A stretch of 64,000 nucleotides of DNA from Oenanthe sinensis (lineage: Eukaryota; Streptophyta; Magnoliopsida; Apiales; Apiaceae), in the NCBI GenBank assembly GCA_028671895.1, contig JAPMAC010000197.1:5647001-5711000 (forward strand). The letters are read 5' to 3'. A model generated the notes under the pieces. It searched no databases. It worked only from the letters and a program-made list of their open reading frames with translations, and was not told the DNA's origin. Below, in pieces: positions 1 through 9,599 of this stretch (positions are counted from its first letter, which is position 1; every line of letters starts with the position of its first letter). The position numbers and the translations under genes were made by a program.

Positions 1-1426
1 CTACTGACTCAGGAACTGTATCCACTTCATCAATATCCATATTTTCAAATCTTAGGGAAGTGGGCTCACTATCTTCTTGTTGTATAGAAGGGAGTTTTGA
101 GTCATCGAATGTGACATTAAGGCTTTCAACTACCTTGCGATCATTAAGCACAAACTCCCTGTACGCTGCTACTACTTCAAGAGAATATCCAATGAAAACC
201 CCTTCATCTGCTTTGGCATCAAACTTTCCAAGTTGTGCATTGTCTCTTAACACAAAGCATTTGGCACCAAATACGTGAAAGTACTTGATAGATGGTTTTC
301 GTTTATTCATCATGTAATACGGCGTCTCATTATGGTCCTTTATAATCAGGGTTCTGTTCTGTGTATAACAAGCCGTGCTAACTGCTTCAGCCCAAAAATA
401 TAAAGGAAGTTTTGACTCATACAGCATTGTCCTAGCTGCTTCAACCAGTGTCCTGTTCTTCCTTTCTACCACCCCGTTCTGCTGCTGTGTTCTCGGTGCT
501 GAATACTGTCGTCTGATCCCTTTAGATATGCAGAAATCCATTAACACTGAGTTCTTGAATTCTGTCCCGTTGTCGGATCGGATAGTCTTCACAGTCAGAC
601 TTGCTACGTTTTCAATTACCAGTACATGTATAATGATCTCATGTGGCACTTCATCTTTCGATGTCACAAACTTCACCCATGTGTATTTGGAAAAGTCATC
701 GACGATTACCAGTACATGTCTTTTCCTTGACATTGACACAACATTAACAGGTCCAAACAAATCCATATGAAGGAGTTGTAGGGGCTCGGTAATGCTATTC
801 ACTTGTTTATCCTTATGCGAGGCTCTTTTTGATTTTCCCATCTCACATGCTTCGCAGAGTCCATCTGGAGTAAACTCCATCTGCGGCAGCCCTCTCACCA
901 ATTCTCTCCTTACGAGATTATTCATTGCTTTAAAGTTCAGGTGAGATAATCTTTTATGCCATAGCCAACTTTCATCAGCAGAAGCCTTGCTGTAGAAACA
1001 CGTGACTTCAGACTGATCAGCAGAATTCATGTCAGCTATGAACAAATTTGACTTCCTTACTCCTTTGAGAGCAAGGCTTCCATCCTTTTTGCTTCGAATC
1101 GAACAATCATGCTTCCCAAAGTTGACGTCAAAACCCCTGTCGATGAACTGACTAACGCTGAGAAGATTATGTCACAATCCTTCCACAAAAGACACGTCCT
1201 CAATGATAACATTTCCACAAACGATCTTGCCATATCCCCTGGTGTAACCTTTGCTGTTATCTCCAAAAGTAACCACGGAGCCGGCTCTCAACACCAAATC
1301 TGTTAGCAGGGACTTATTGCCGGTCATATGCCTCGATGCTCCACTGTCCAGCACCCATATGACTTTACTCTTTTCCTGTTCACTGCCCTGCAAATCCAGA
1401 AAGATTAGGTGTTCTTCGGAACCCAA
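1..1426 (-). pseudogene. Copia pol fragment: protease, GAG-pre-integrase, integrase (broken)
   Basis: The protease motif WVLDSGASRHMTG lies about 1310-1350. The frame is one base back from gag, with a short overlap. After FVEGL there is a TGA at 1172-1174 where the family continues with HNLLSVSQ, so pol carries a nonsense mutation. Downstream the frame looks open to position 1: the zinc-binding LWHKRLSHLNF...CEAC region, an integrase core with Asp in LHMDLFGP, Asp in RSDNGTEF and Glu in QNGVVERKN, and the start of the region after the core. Integrase would insert cDNA in the nucleus. Reverse transcriptase and RNase H are beyond the edge. Confidence 0.85.
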
Positions 1427-3954
1427 TGATGTTTGGGCCCGGCATCAATAATTTCCTTTTTCTTTTCAGATACAGAAGGCTTTGCCTTGTTGCCATCAGG
1501 GGCATTCATCTTGACTTTGTCTTTTCCCTTGTCAACCTTGACTGGTTTGTCAGGTTTGGGAGTAGACTGGTCACTCCTAACTTTAGGAGGACTTGAAGTC
1601 TTAGTTTTTGACCCCACATGCTTTTTCTTACCACTACTAGATGTATGTTCAACAGATGCACTAGCAGTATTCATTAAATTAAAATAAGCATGCATGATGT
1701 TTACAGCACATGGCATACAATTAGGATTATTGCATTTAGCATGATTTGCATGCATGTTAGGCAAAGCAGTAGTTGCAGGCATGGTATTACAACCAACAGA
1801 TTTTTCTTCCTCTACATAGAACGAGCAATAGTAAGACAAATGATCAGTTTGATTACAAATATAGCATGCCTTTCTAGCTCGTGTAGATGTAGATACAGAT
1901 GCAAGTTCAGTTTTAACTGCCTTTACAGGTGCTTTCATTTGGTCTGACCCTGCTACCCATTGTTTATATGACATCGTCTTAGTCTCCTTGGTTCCTACAC
2001 CTCTCTTAGCATAAGCAATCTTACTCGCTCTCTTGGAAGTTGTAGGTTCTACTCCTTTTTCTTCTGAATCTCTTTCAATTTTAATTTCTTGTTCAATTTT
2101 AGTAGCAACAGGATCAATGGTCCTAGGCTCAAACTGCTTAAAGATAGGTTTTCTAACATCCATTAAAACCTCAGGCACATTTTCTTTGACTAACACTGGC
2201 TCTAACAACTCAGCAGCCCTATTTTTCTTTTTCTGTGTGTAGTCAAGTCCTATGTTTACTTTTTCATTTTTACTCTTGCCTGCCAGTTTCATGTACATGT
2301 CCCTTTCTACGAAAACTTTATTTGCGGCTTCTTCAAAAGATTTACATGTTATTTTGAGCTCAGCTAATTCATTTTTAAGTTCTTCGTTAAGGTCTTCCCT
2401 AATTTTAAGCTTGTGTTCTAAAACGTCTACCTGATTCATTAATTGCCTTTCTTTACTTTCTCCTGATTCTAATTCCTCTACCCTGGCCTCGAGAAGTCTA
2501 TTCTTAAGGGAGAGTTTAGCATTTTCCTCATTAACAGCAATTATATTTAGTTGGAGATTGTACATATCTTTAGTCATGGCAGCTAATTCATGTTGGTACT
2601 CAGGAATAGACATTTCATTTACGGTTAGAATCGGTACCTCTGATTGTTCTGAAGATTTTGCCATTAAAGCGAAATTGCATAGCTCCTGATCTTCATCTTC
2701 ATCAGACTCGTCCCAACCCTTCCCTTCAGTCACAACATACGCCCGGCTTCCCTTCTGTTGCTTGCTAACCAAGGCATCATATTTCTTTTTCAGATCAGCA
2801 TAGGATTCCTTGGGATGAACGTACTTGGGCTTCTTGCACTCTGTTGCAAAGTGCCCCAATTCATTGCAGTTGTAGCATCTGAACTTGTTCTTGTCTACCA
2901 GGTTAGGTCTGTAGCCACTACCGGATGTGCTACCTCGGCCACTGTAACTTCCTCGACCACTTACACTACTGCCTCTGCCGCTACTGCTGCCTCTTCGGCT
3001 GATAGAACTACCAAATCGTCCTTTCCCACTTCTTTGCTTCCTGAAGCTGATATGAGCAAATTCTCGAGCAATACAAGCATATGACTTGTCTTCTAATTTG
3101 TCCAGCTCTTCAAGGGTATAGTATTCATCCTCACTTTCTTCGGATGGATCTTCAATGTCTAATACCACCCTTTCAGGATTAGCAGTTTTCAATGAGACAG
3201 CTGCAAGTGCCTTTACAGCAGACTCTTCAGCTACAAGTCCAGACTCACTTACCGCTTTGTTTTCTCCACTATTGTAGGATCTTCTTCTGTCATTTTGTTC
3301 CTGCTCCAGCTCGTAGGTCTTCAAAACACCATACAGTTTTTCCAGAGAAGTATTTTTCAAGTCTCTTGACTCTCGAATGGCAGTGATCCTGTGTTCCAGA
3401 TGTTTAGGCAAATTCAATAGAAACTTGATATTTGAATCTGCTAGTGGATAGACTTTATCTCTTATACTCAGCTCGATAAGTAATTTACTATAACGTTTGT
3501 AAACATCCGCTACGCTTTCTCCTCGTTCGCATCTGAACGATTCATATTCAGATATCAGAATGCGTTTGTGATTATCTCTAACTTCCTCGGTCCCCTCCAT
3601 CACCACAGCCAGTTTATCCCACATGGCTTTAGCTATTTTTAATCCCTTTATTTGAACATAGTACTCTGAGTTTAGGGATTCAATTATGACGTTGCGTAAA
3701 GACGCATCCATACCAACCAATTCTTTATCTGCGTCTGAAAACTCCATTTCCTCTTTAGGAACAGACCGGGATGGAATTAGTATCCCTCCTTCCATTCGCT
3801 CTGGCTCAATTCTCATGGGTATGTATGGACCGTTTTCCAATATTCTCAAGTATACCTTGTTTATTGATTCAAGGTAAGCTCTCATCCTTCCGGTCCATTC
3901 GTCATAATGTTGTGCATCAAACGGAGGTATCTTAAATCTGTGTGCGGCGGCCAT
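1405..3954 (-). CDS. SIRE-type gag polyprotein (nucleocapsid, coiled coil)
   Basis: Open for 849 codons from ATG at 3954. Residues about 1-230 form the copia gag (UBN2-like) region that begins FKIPPFDAQHYDEW. Residues about 310-345 are rich in Ser-Gly-Arg repeats. A CCHC knuckle, CYNCNELGHFATEC, lies near residue 359, and a second, CYICNQTDHLSYYC, near 695. Residues about 440-560 are a strongly heptad-like Glu/Leu/Lys coiled coil. The C-terminal 100 residues are Lys/Ser/Pro rich and end HHWVPKNT. The protein would package element RNA into cytoplasmic particles. The reading frame closes just before the protease, which lies in the -1 frame. Gag itself shows no internal break. Confidence 0.88.
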   Translation of the reverse strand: MAAAHRFKIPPFDAQHYDEWTGRMRAYLESINKVYLRILENGPYIPMRIEPERMEGGILIPSRSVPKEEMEFSDADKELVGMDASLRNVIIESLNSEYYVQIKGLKIAKAMWDKLAVVMEGTEEVRDNHKRILISEYESFRCERGESVADVYKRYSKLLIELSIRDKVYPLADSNIKFLLNLPKHLEHRITAIRESRDLKNTSLEKLYGVLKTYELEQEQNDRRRSYNSGENKAVSESGLVAEESAVKALAAVSLKTANPERVVLDIEDPSEESEDEYYTLEELDKLEDKSYACIAREFAHISFRKQRSGKGRFGSSISRRGSSSGRGSSVSGRGSYSGRGSTSGSGYRPNLVDKNKFRCYNCNELGHFATECKKPKYVHPKESYADLKKKYDALVSKQQKGSRAYVVTEGKGWDESDEDEDQELCNFALMAKSSEQSEVPILTVNEMSIPEYQHELAAMTKDMYNLQLNIIAVNEENAKLSLKNRLLEARVEELESGESKERQLMNQVDVLEHKLKIREDLNEELKNELAELKITCKSFEEAANKVFVERDMYMKLAGKSKNEKVNIGLDYTQKKKNRAAELLEPVLVKENVPEVLMDVRKPIFKQFEPRTIDPVATKIEQEIKIERDSEEKGVEPTTSKRASKIAYAKRGVGTKETKTMSYKQWVAGSDQMKAPVKAVKTELASVSTSTRARKACYICNQTDHLSYYCSFYVEEEKSVGCNTMPATTALPNMHANHAKCNNPNCMPCAVNIMHAYFNLMNTASASVEHTSSSGKKKHVGSKTKTSSPPKVRSDQSTPKPDKPVKVDKGKDKVKMNAPDGNKAKPSVSEKKKEIIDAGPKHHWVPKNT

Positions 3955-4434
3955 TTTAATAAAATTTAAAATTAAGATAATACACTTTTCAAATTACAAT
4001 AAATTGTATTTACTTGAAAAATTAATTATCTCACTTTAAATATCCAACACTTAATATCCAACGGATTTTGCACTTAAGATTCAAGCAAGTTAGTTTTAAT
4101 CACAGGAACAGTAGCAGGGTCCGCAATATTTCAAGTCCAAACAAAAAGATGTCCACTTTCTAGTTGACAGAAGTTCGAAATTGTCCTTTTTGTTTAGCCA
4201 ATCAGTTGATTCCAGTTTTGACCACAAGAAAATCCACAAAGCTCTAAAGTACAGTATTTTGGAATTTTGTACAAATATTCCTTACACCATGACTCAGAAC
4301 TTTTTAGATCTACGACTTTTTCAAGAAGACACAAATAAACACTTTCGGCACAAACTTCAAGAAAAAATATTAGATCTGAGATTTTCAAGAACCAACTCAA
4401 ACAACACAGTAGGATCTCTGTTAGATGTGTTTAA
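3955..4434 (-). other. Leader between primer site and gag
   Basis: AT-rich untranslated leader of the SIRE-type element. It has no long coding frame on the element's strand and only short incidental ORFs. Confidence 0.6.
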
Positions 4435-4451
4435 CAGGGGCTTTGATACCA
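4435..4451 (-). other. Primer-binding site (tRNA-iMet type)
   Basis: The minus strand reads TGGTATCAAAGCCCCTG, two bases inside the LTR end. Its first bases match the TGGTATCA(G/A)AGC consensus complementary to the 3' end of plant initiator tRNA-Met, the usual primer of copia elements. Confidence 0.8.
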
Positions 4452-4453
4452 AT

Positions 4454-5687
4454 TGTTAGGTCCAAAGTGTTGTAGAGGGGGGGGGGGTGAATACAACTGT
4501 TTAAAAAATAAAGAGAGAATAAACAATATGCAGGTAATAAATGATGACACAAAATTTCAAGAATATATCGTTATATTCATTGATGGATTTGCTACAACAT
4601 TCATAAAAGCATCATGATCAGTTGAACAATAAATACAGCAATTAAAGCTAGATTCAACTGATCCTCTCTCTCACTTTTTGTTTTACAGTAAATGCTCTCT
4701 CTTAAAAATTATCGTTGAAAATACAGAGATACAAGTTACTTCTAAATAAAAACAAAGTGTTGCTTTTATAATGTCATGTAGTCTTGATCTTGTCCTTTTT
4801 GTGTACGTGGCCCAATCAGGATTTCGACAACAAAAAGTACTTTAACAACAACTCTGGATCAACCCTTCACAATAAGCCACTTGTCCCTTGAACATTAAAT
4901 GTTACATTTCTACCCGCATCTCGATCTTCACCTGGACCCATCTCGATCTCGATCTGTGAAAATCTCGATCTCGATCTGGGAGAATCTCGATCTCGATCTA
5001 TGAAGATCTCGATCTCGATTTGGGAGAATCTCGATCTCGATCTATCGTCTGGATCGAGATTTGCCTTGACAGTGTTTTACTTCACTTGTAAATCTTGACC
5101 CGCATCTCGATCTGCTGTGGATCGACATTTGCCTTAGCAAATATGCACACATCCAATGTTGACCTTCTTTAGTGACTAATTGAGAGTTAACCTTTATGAG
5201 CAAGTTTCCTTAGCTTCTTCAATTTCTTTTCCTCACTCAATTCAAATGAGATCTTCTATTACTGACATGAACTTGCCTCCAATGTCCTGACACTTGATGC
5301 AATGGTCTGGTTCATAAGTGACTAGTCTTGTAGGGGTTCTTGCTTCTGAATGTCAGTTCTCATTTGTTGATTAACCTTTACATTATCCAGATGTTGATAT
5401 ACATTACATGAAATCACTTTGGTCTTCTTGATACTTCTTTGACATTAATCTGATCCTCCATTAGATAAGTTAGGGCATGAGCAATACTGAGATTGAACTT
5501 CTTCTCACTTATGCATCCTTGATTAACCAAATTAGTTACTTGTAGTTACCAAGTATCATTACCATTTCTTCAGTTGATTGATTCCATGTGCTTCTTCCGT
5601 TTCTCTTGTTTTGCTGTTGTTTTATCTTTTACTTAGTTGAGTTACATAATAATTAAGTGTTACAAGTTAGTACACCTATGCCTTTCA
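4454..5687 (-). repeat. 5' LTR of SIRE-type element
   Basis: On the plus strand it starts TGTTAGGTCC next to the primer site and ends CCTTTCA, giving TG...CA ends in both directions and a length of 1234 bp, usual for SIRE LTRs. A run of G near 4478-4488, at the end of the LTR in its sense direction, is also seen at the matching end of the related LTR at 15766. It carries a 22-bp tandem repeat. The 3' LTR is outside the window, so age cannot be estimated. The 5 bases beyond the right end are GGAAG and would be the expected target duplication. Confidence 0.75.
4941..5050. repeat. 22-bp tandem repeat in LTR (CTCGAT-rich)
   Basis: Five units start at 4941, 4963, 4985, 5007 and 5029. Each contains TCTCGATCTCGAT followed by a variable 7-9 bp. 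Degenerate partial units occur on both sides (about 4915 and 5100). Short arrays in LTR U3 regions often act as enhancers or arise by slippage; the sequence alone does not say which. Confidence 0.85.
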
Positions 5688-5694
5688 GGAAGTC

Positions 5695-6738
5695 ATGACG
5701 GTGGAGGAAGCTGTTGATGCTCTAAAAGCTCATGAAGAGAGAATTAAGGGCACCTCGGAAAACACTGGTGGTCAACTGTTGATGACAGAGGAAGATTGGA
5801 TAAAAAAGGAAGGCGGAGATAACAAATTACTTCTCACCAAAGAAGAGTGGCAAAAACGTATGAGGAAACAAAGATCAGAAGGAGCATCTAATACCAGGAA
5901 CTATGGAGTAAGGGACAAGAGCACAGTCAAGTGTTTTAACTGCCATATGTATGGCCACTTTGCTGCGGAATGCCGTAAACCAAAACGCTCAAAGGAGATC
6001 AAACAGGAGGCCCACATGGTGCAGACCGAAGAGGATGAACCGGCTCTCCTACTAGCTAAGCACGAGAAGGAAAGTGAGATGATAATGCTGAATGAACAAG
6101 GTGTGGTGCCAAAATTAACAACTGATGTCAAAGGAAAAGGAGGAGCATCCAGCCTGTGGTACTTAGACAACGGAGCAAGAAACCACATGACGAATGACAA
6201 AGAGAAATTTGTGGAACTGGACCAAGGGATCACAGGGTTGGTAAAGTTTGGTGACAGATCAACTGTGAAGATTGAAGGCAAGGGATCGGTTATCTTCAGA
6301 TGCAAGAATAGAGAAGAAAGAAAGCTCCGTGAGATATTTTACATTCCCACACTTTGTAGTAATATAATAAGTTTGGGTCAAATGTCGGAGGATGGGAATA
6401 AGGTAGTACTTAAGGGAGAATATTTATGGGTATTTGAAGAAAATGGAAAATTGCTTATGAAAGTACGACGTTCACCAAACCGATTGTATAAGTTGATTGC
6501 AGAAACTGTCAAGTCAAGTTGTTTACTGTCAAAAATGGAACAAGTGTTTAGATCATGGCATAAACGTTTGTGGCATGTAAATTATCAGTCCATGGTACAA
6601 ATGAATAAGAAAAATATGGTACATAGACTCCCAAATGTAAGCATGTCGAGCGATATTTGCACAGGGTGTCTAAAATCAAAGTAGGTCAGGAAGAGTTTTC
6701 CTCAGAAATCATGTTTCAGTGCAACTCAGGCTTTATAA
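5695..6738 (+). pseudogene. Copia gag C-terminus, protease and GAG-pre-integrase
   Basis: The first codons (MTVEEAVDALKAHEERIKG) match the middle of the gag at 47-51 kb, so the true start is missing. The CCHC knuckle CFNCHMYGHFAAEC is intact near 5937. The protease motif is WYLDNGARNHMT: family members here carry DNGA rather than DSGA, and this copy also has Arg for Ser. The zinc-binding WHKRLWHVNY...CTGC region follows. Translation stops at TAG 6682-6684 and again at TAA 6736-6738, both in the frame of the downstream integrase. Confidence 0.85.
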
Positions 6739-7635
6739 CTACTTCATGGAGATTTGTGTGGCCCGATTGATCCAGCCACATCAGGTGGAAACCGGTATTT
6801 CTTTCTATTAGTGGATGACTTCACACGAGTTATGTGGGTGTATATGTTAAAAAGCAAGGATGAAGCCTTTGGTGTGTTTAAAAGGTTTCGATCACAAGTT
6901 GAAGATGACAAGAAAAAAATAAAAGTGTTTAGAACGGATCGAGGAGGGGAATTTAACTCCACAGAGTTTAAGTTGTATTGCGAAGAAAAAGGGATAGAGA
7001 GACATTATACTGCTCCGTATACGCCCCAGCAAAACGGTGTGGTGGAGCATAGGAACAGAACAGTAGTGGAGATGGCTCGCAGCTATTTGAAGGAGATGAA
7101 CTTGCCAATGATGCTATGGGGAGAAGCTGTGCGACATTCTGTGTATGTATTAAATCGACTGCCTACCAGGTCCATATCAAATCAGACCCCGTATGAAGCC
7201 TGGACGGGGATGAAACCAAACATTGGTCACATACGCACATTTGGGTGTGTGACACACATGAAGGTGCCATCAAGTCACACAAAAAAATTGGATGATAGGA
7301 GCATGGAGGTGATAAATTTGGGAAGGGAACCAGGCACCAAAGCCTATCGGTTGTATGACCCTGTGAGTAAACGTGTGATGGTTAGTCGAGACGTGGTGTT
7401 TGATGAGACTAGAAGTTGGCAGTGGGAGAAGGGTGACAACAGTGAGGAACGTAGCCTGGGAACATTTTGTGTGTTGAACATGGATGAAACAGACGAAGAG
7501 AATCAAGAGGATACTGAACAAAGTCTTGATGATGAAACTGGGAACTTTGAATAAGCAACACCAACACAGTCGCCTAGAGCTGGTGCAAACTGGGAAGATC
7601 ATGATGAAAGTGTCGAGCCAAGAAATTATAGATCA
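6739..7635 (+). pseudogene. Copia integrase core
   Basis: Same frame as the preceding gag-protease piece. The catalytic triad is present: Asp in LHGDLCGP, Asp in RTDRGGEF and Glu in QNGVVEHRN. The C-terminal part with KVPSSHTKKLDDRS is followed by an acidic linker. A TAA at 7552-7554 interrupts the linker to reverse transcriptase, but the frame continues. The core residues look functional; the flanking nonsense codons make it a pseudogene. Confidence 0.85.
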
Positions 7636-8520
7636 GTGCTGGATATTTATGATGCGACCGAACCTATGGAACTAGATGAAGAGCTAATGTTTATGGGAGT
7701 AGAGGAACCTCAAAGTTATGAACAAGCAGTAAAAGAAAAGGATTGGAGACTGGCAATGCAAAGAGAGATCGAATCTATAGAGAAAAATGGAACGTGGAAT
7801 TTAGTAGAATTACCAGATGGGCACAAAGTCATTGACTTAAAATGGATTTTTAAGCTAAAGAAAGATGCAAGTGGAAGAATTGTTAAACACAAGGCGAGAT
7901 TAGTGGCAAAAGGGTACGTTCAAGAGCATGGGGTAGATTATGAAGAAATTTTCGCTCCTGTGACGAGATTGGAGACAGTTAGGTTGTTATTGGCTCTGTC
8001 AGCTAAGAATAACTGGGAAGTGCATCACTTAGATGTAAAAACTACGTTTCTTAATGGAGATATTAACGAAGAGGTGTATGTAGCACATCCCAAAGGATAC
8101 GTAAAGAGAGGTCGAGAGCGGCTGGTGTATAAGTTAGTTAAAGCGTTGTATGGTTTGAGGCAGGCGCCTCGTGCTTGGTACGCCAAGTTAAACAGCTGCC
8201 TTGAGAAACTTGGATTCGAACGGTGCCCATATGATCATGCTGTGTATACCAGAAAAGTGAAAGGCGATGTTTTGATTGTGGCAGTCTACGTTGTTGATCT
8301 ACTGGTTATAGGCACGAGCTTGACAAATATCGAAAAATTCAAGAAACAGATGAATAACTTCTTTGGGATGAGTGACTTGGGTAAGTTAAATTATTATTTG
8401 GGGTTGGAGGTGGAACTGGGAGATGGTTTTGTCGAATTAAAGCAAAGTGGGTATGCCAGGAAGATTCTCAAACAGGCTGGGTTGGAGATTGTAATCCCAC
8501 AAAACTACCTATGGACCCGA
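7636..8520 (+). pseudogene. Copia reverse transcriptase with mutated active site
   Basis: Shows the family blocks WIFKLKKDASG, KARLVAKGY, APVTRLETVR, HHLDVKT and LYGLRQAPRAWY in order. The catalytic YVDD box reads YVVD (AVYVVDLLVIG, near 8285-8310), replacing a metal-binding Asp with Val, so polymerase activity is expected to be lost. A frameshift near 8490 separates this part from the RNase H region. Confidence 0.88.
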
Positions 8521-9245
8521 AGGAACAGTTGACTAAGGATGAAAGGGGTGTGCGAGTTGATGCATCAAAATTCAGAAGTCTGGTTGGCGAGTTGAGGTAC
8601 TTGGTACATACCAGACCAGACATAGCCTTCTCAGTAGGTATTGTGAGTAGATTTATGGAGACTCCAACTGTTGTGCACATGAATGCAGTCAAGAGGATAC
8701 TCATGTATATAAAAGGCACTTTGGAGACAGGTCTGGTGTATTCTCAGAAGAGTGGAAATAACGAACTAACGGGATATTCAGATAGCGATCATGCAGGCCA
8801 GATTGAGGATCGAAGAAGCACTGGAGGAATGGTGTTTTATCTGAACGAAAGCTTGGTTACTTGGGTGTCTCAAAAACAAAGGTGCGTGGCTTTGTCGTCT
8901 TGCGAGGCTGAGTTTATGGCTGCAACTGCAGCAGCCTTTCAGAGTATATGGTTATGAAAGCTGTTGCAGCAGGTGACGGATGAGACGGTTGGTCCAGTTG
9001 TGTTGTATTTGGACAATAAATCAGCGATTGACCTTGCAAAGAACCCAGTTTTTCATTGATGAAGTAAACACATTGATGTTCGATATCACTTTATACGTGA
9101 GTGCATTGAACGTGGAGAAATAGTTGTCAAACATGTGTCCAGTGAAAATCAACGAGCTGATATACTAACTAAAGCGCTGCCAACGATAAGGTTCGAAAGA
9201 ATGAGGAAGCTATTGGGAGTTAAGGAGCTTGCCAAGAGAGTTTAA
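8511..9245 (+). pseudogene. Copia RNase H region
   Basis: The thumb and connection continue in a new frame (MDPKEQLTKDE, VHTRPDIAFSVG). RNase H follows, with Asp in GYSDSDHAG, Glu in SSCEAEFMA and Asp in LYLDNKSAIDLA. A TGA at 8955-8957, after SIWL, replaces the Arg seen in the 47-kb relative. Two adjacent TGA codons at about 9057-9062 replace GlyArg in NPVFHGRSKHI. The family C-terminus ends near 9245. Confidence 0.85.
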
Positions 9246-9249
9246 GATT

Positions 9250-9260
9250 AAGGGGGGAAG
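9250..9260 (+). other. Polypurine tract
   Basis: AAGGGGGGAAG lies immediately upstream of the LTR start TGTTAGTT; it would prime second-strand DNA synthesis. Confidence 0.8.
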
Positions 9261-9588
9261 TGTTAGTTATAATCTTAAACTCAAATAAGTATTTTATTTG
9301 TTTGTGGTTTTTAGTTCGTTATTTTCAGTATTTGTTTTTGGTCGTGCATGTCTGGAGTCTTTCTAGGAGTCTAAGGTTTGAATAAGTCGAGTAGTTAAGG
9401 TAGTGGAGTATGTTTAGGAGTCTGGTGAGTCTGACAGTTTTTGTCCGACTTTGTAGCCACTCAGTGTGGCAGTTCATTTGTTTTTCTTTAAGTATTGTAC
9501 TCGTTCAGTTTTTATGAATAAGAAGAGAGAACATTTGCTCTTATGTGTATGTCTTTGTTTGAGTGAGTTGCTTTACATATTACTTGCA
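9261..9588 (+). repeat. 3' LTR of decayed copia element
   Basis: Starts TGTTAGTTATAATC right after the polypurine tract. The opening resembles the LTR of the 47-51 kb element read on its own strand. The right end is inferred from the 317-bp length of the related LTRs and a TTGCA near 9584-9588, and could be off by tens of bases. Confidence 0.6.
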
Positions 9589-9599
9589 GTGATACAAAT

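Larger units (their letters stand above)
1..5687 (-). mobile_element. SIRE-type Ty1/copia retrotransposon, 5' portion, truncated by window edge
   Basis: Read on the minus strand, the order is 5' LTR (5687-4454), primer-binding site, about 480 bp of leader, a very long gag, then protease and integrase running off position 1. The 849-residue gag with two CCHC knuckles and a long coiled coil is typical of the SIRE lineage. Reverse transcriptase, RNase H and the 3' LTR must lie left of the window. The right end abuts a copia element in mid-gag, which suggests that this element inserted into it. Pol has a frame change and a nonsense codon, so this copy is not autonomous. Confidence 0.85.
5688..9588 (+). 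mobile_element. Decayed Ty1/copia element, 5' truncated, with 3' LTR
   Basis: Begins abruptly inside gag directly after the SIRE LTR and runs through protease, integrase, reverse transcriptase, RNase H, polypurine tract and one LTR. Protein matches to the 47-51 kb element show it is the same copia family. It has at least six nonsense codons, one frameshift and a destroyed reverse transcriptase active site. The missing 5' LTR and gag start are predicted to lie left of the window, beyond the SIRE insertion. Confidence 0.88.

Noticed and set aside
1405..1440. A programmed -1 frameshift between gag and pol of the SIRE element (slippery CCCAAAC or GGGCCCA)
   Set aside because: Both heptamers are present but out of phase with the gag codons (GGG CCC AAA), so they cannot work as X XXY YYZ sites. 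A mutation or unusual expression mode is more likely, and pol also has a nonsense codon at 1172.
5901..6305. 134-codon minus-strand ORF
   Set aside because: Shadow of the copia gag-protease frame.
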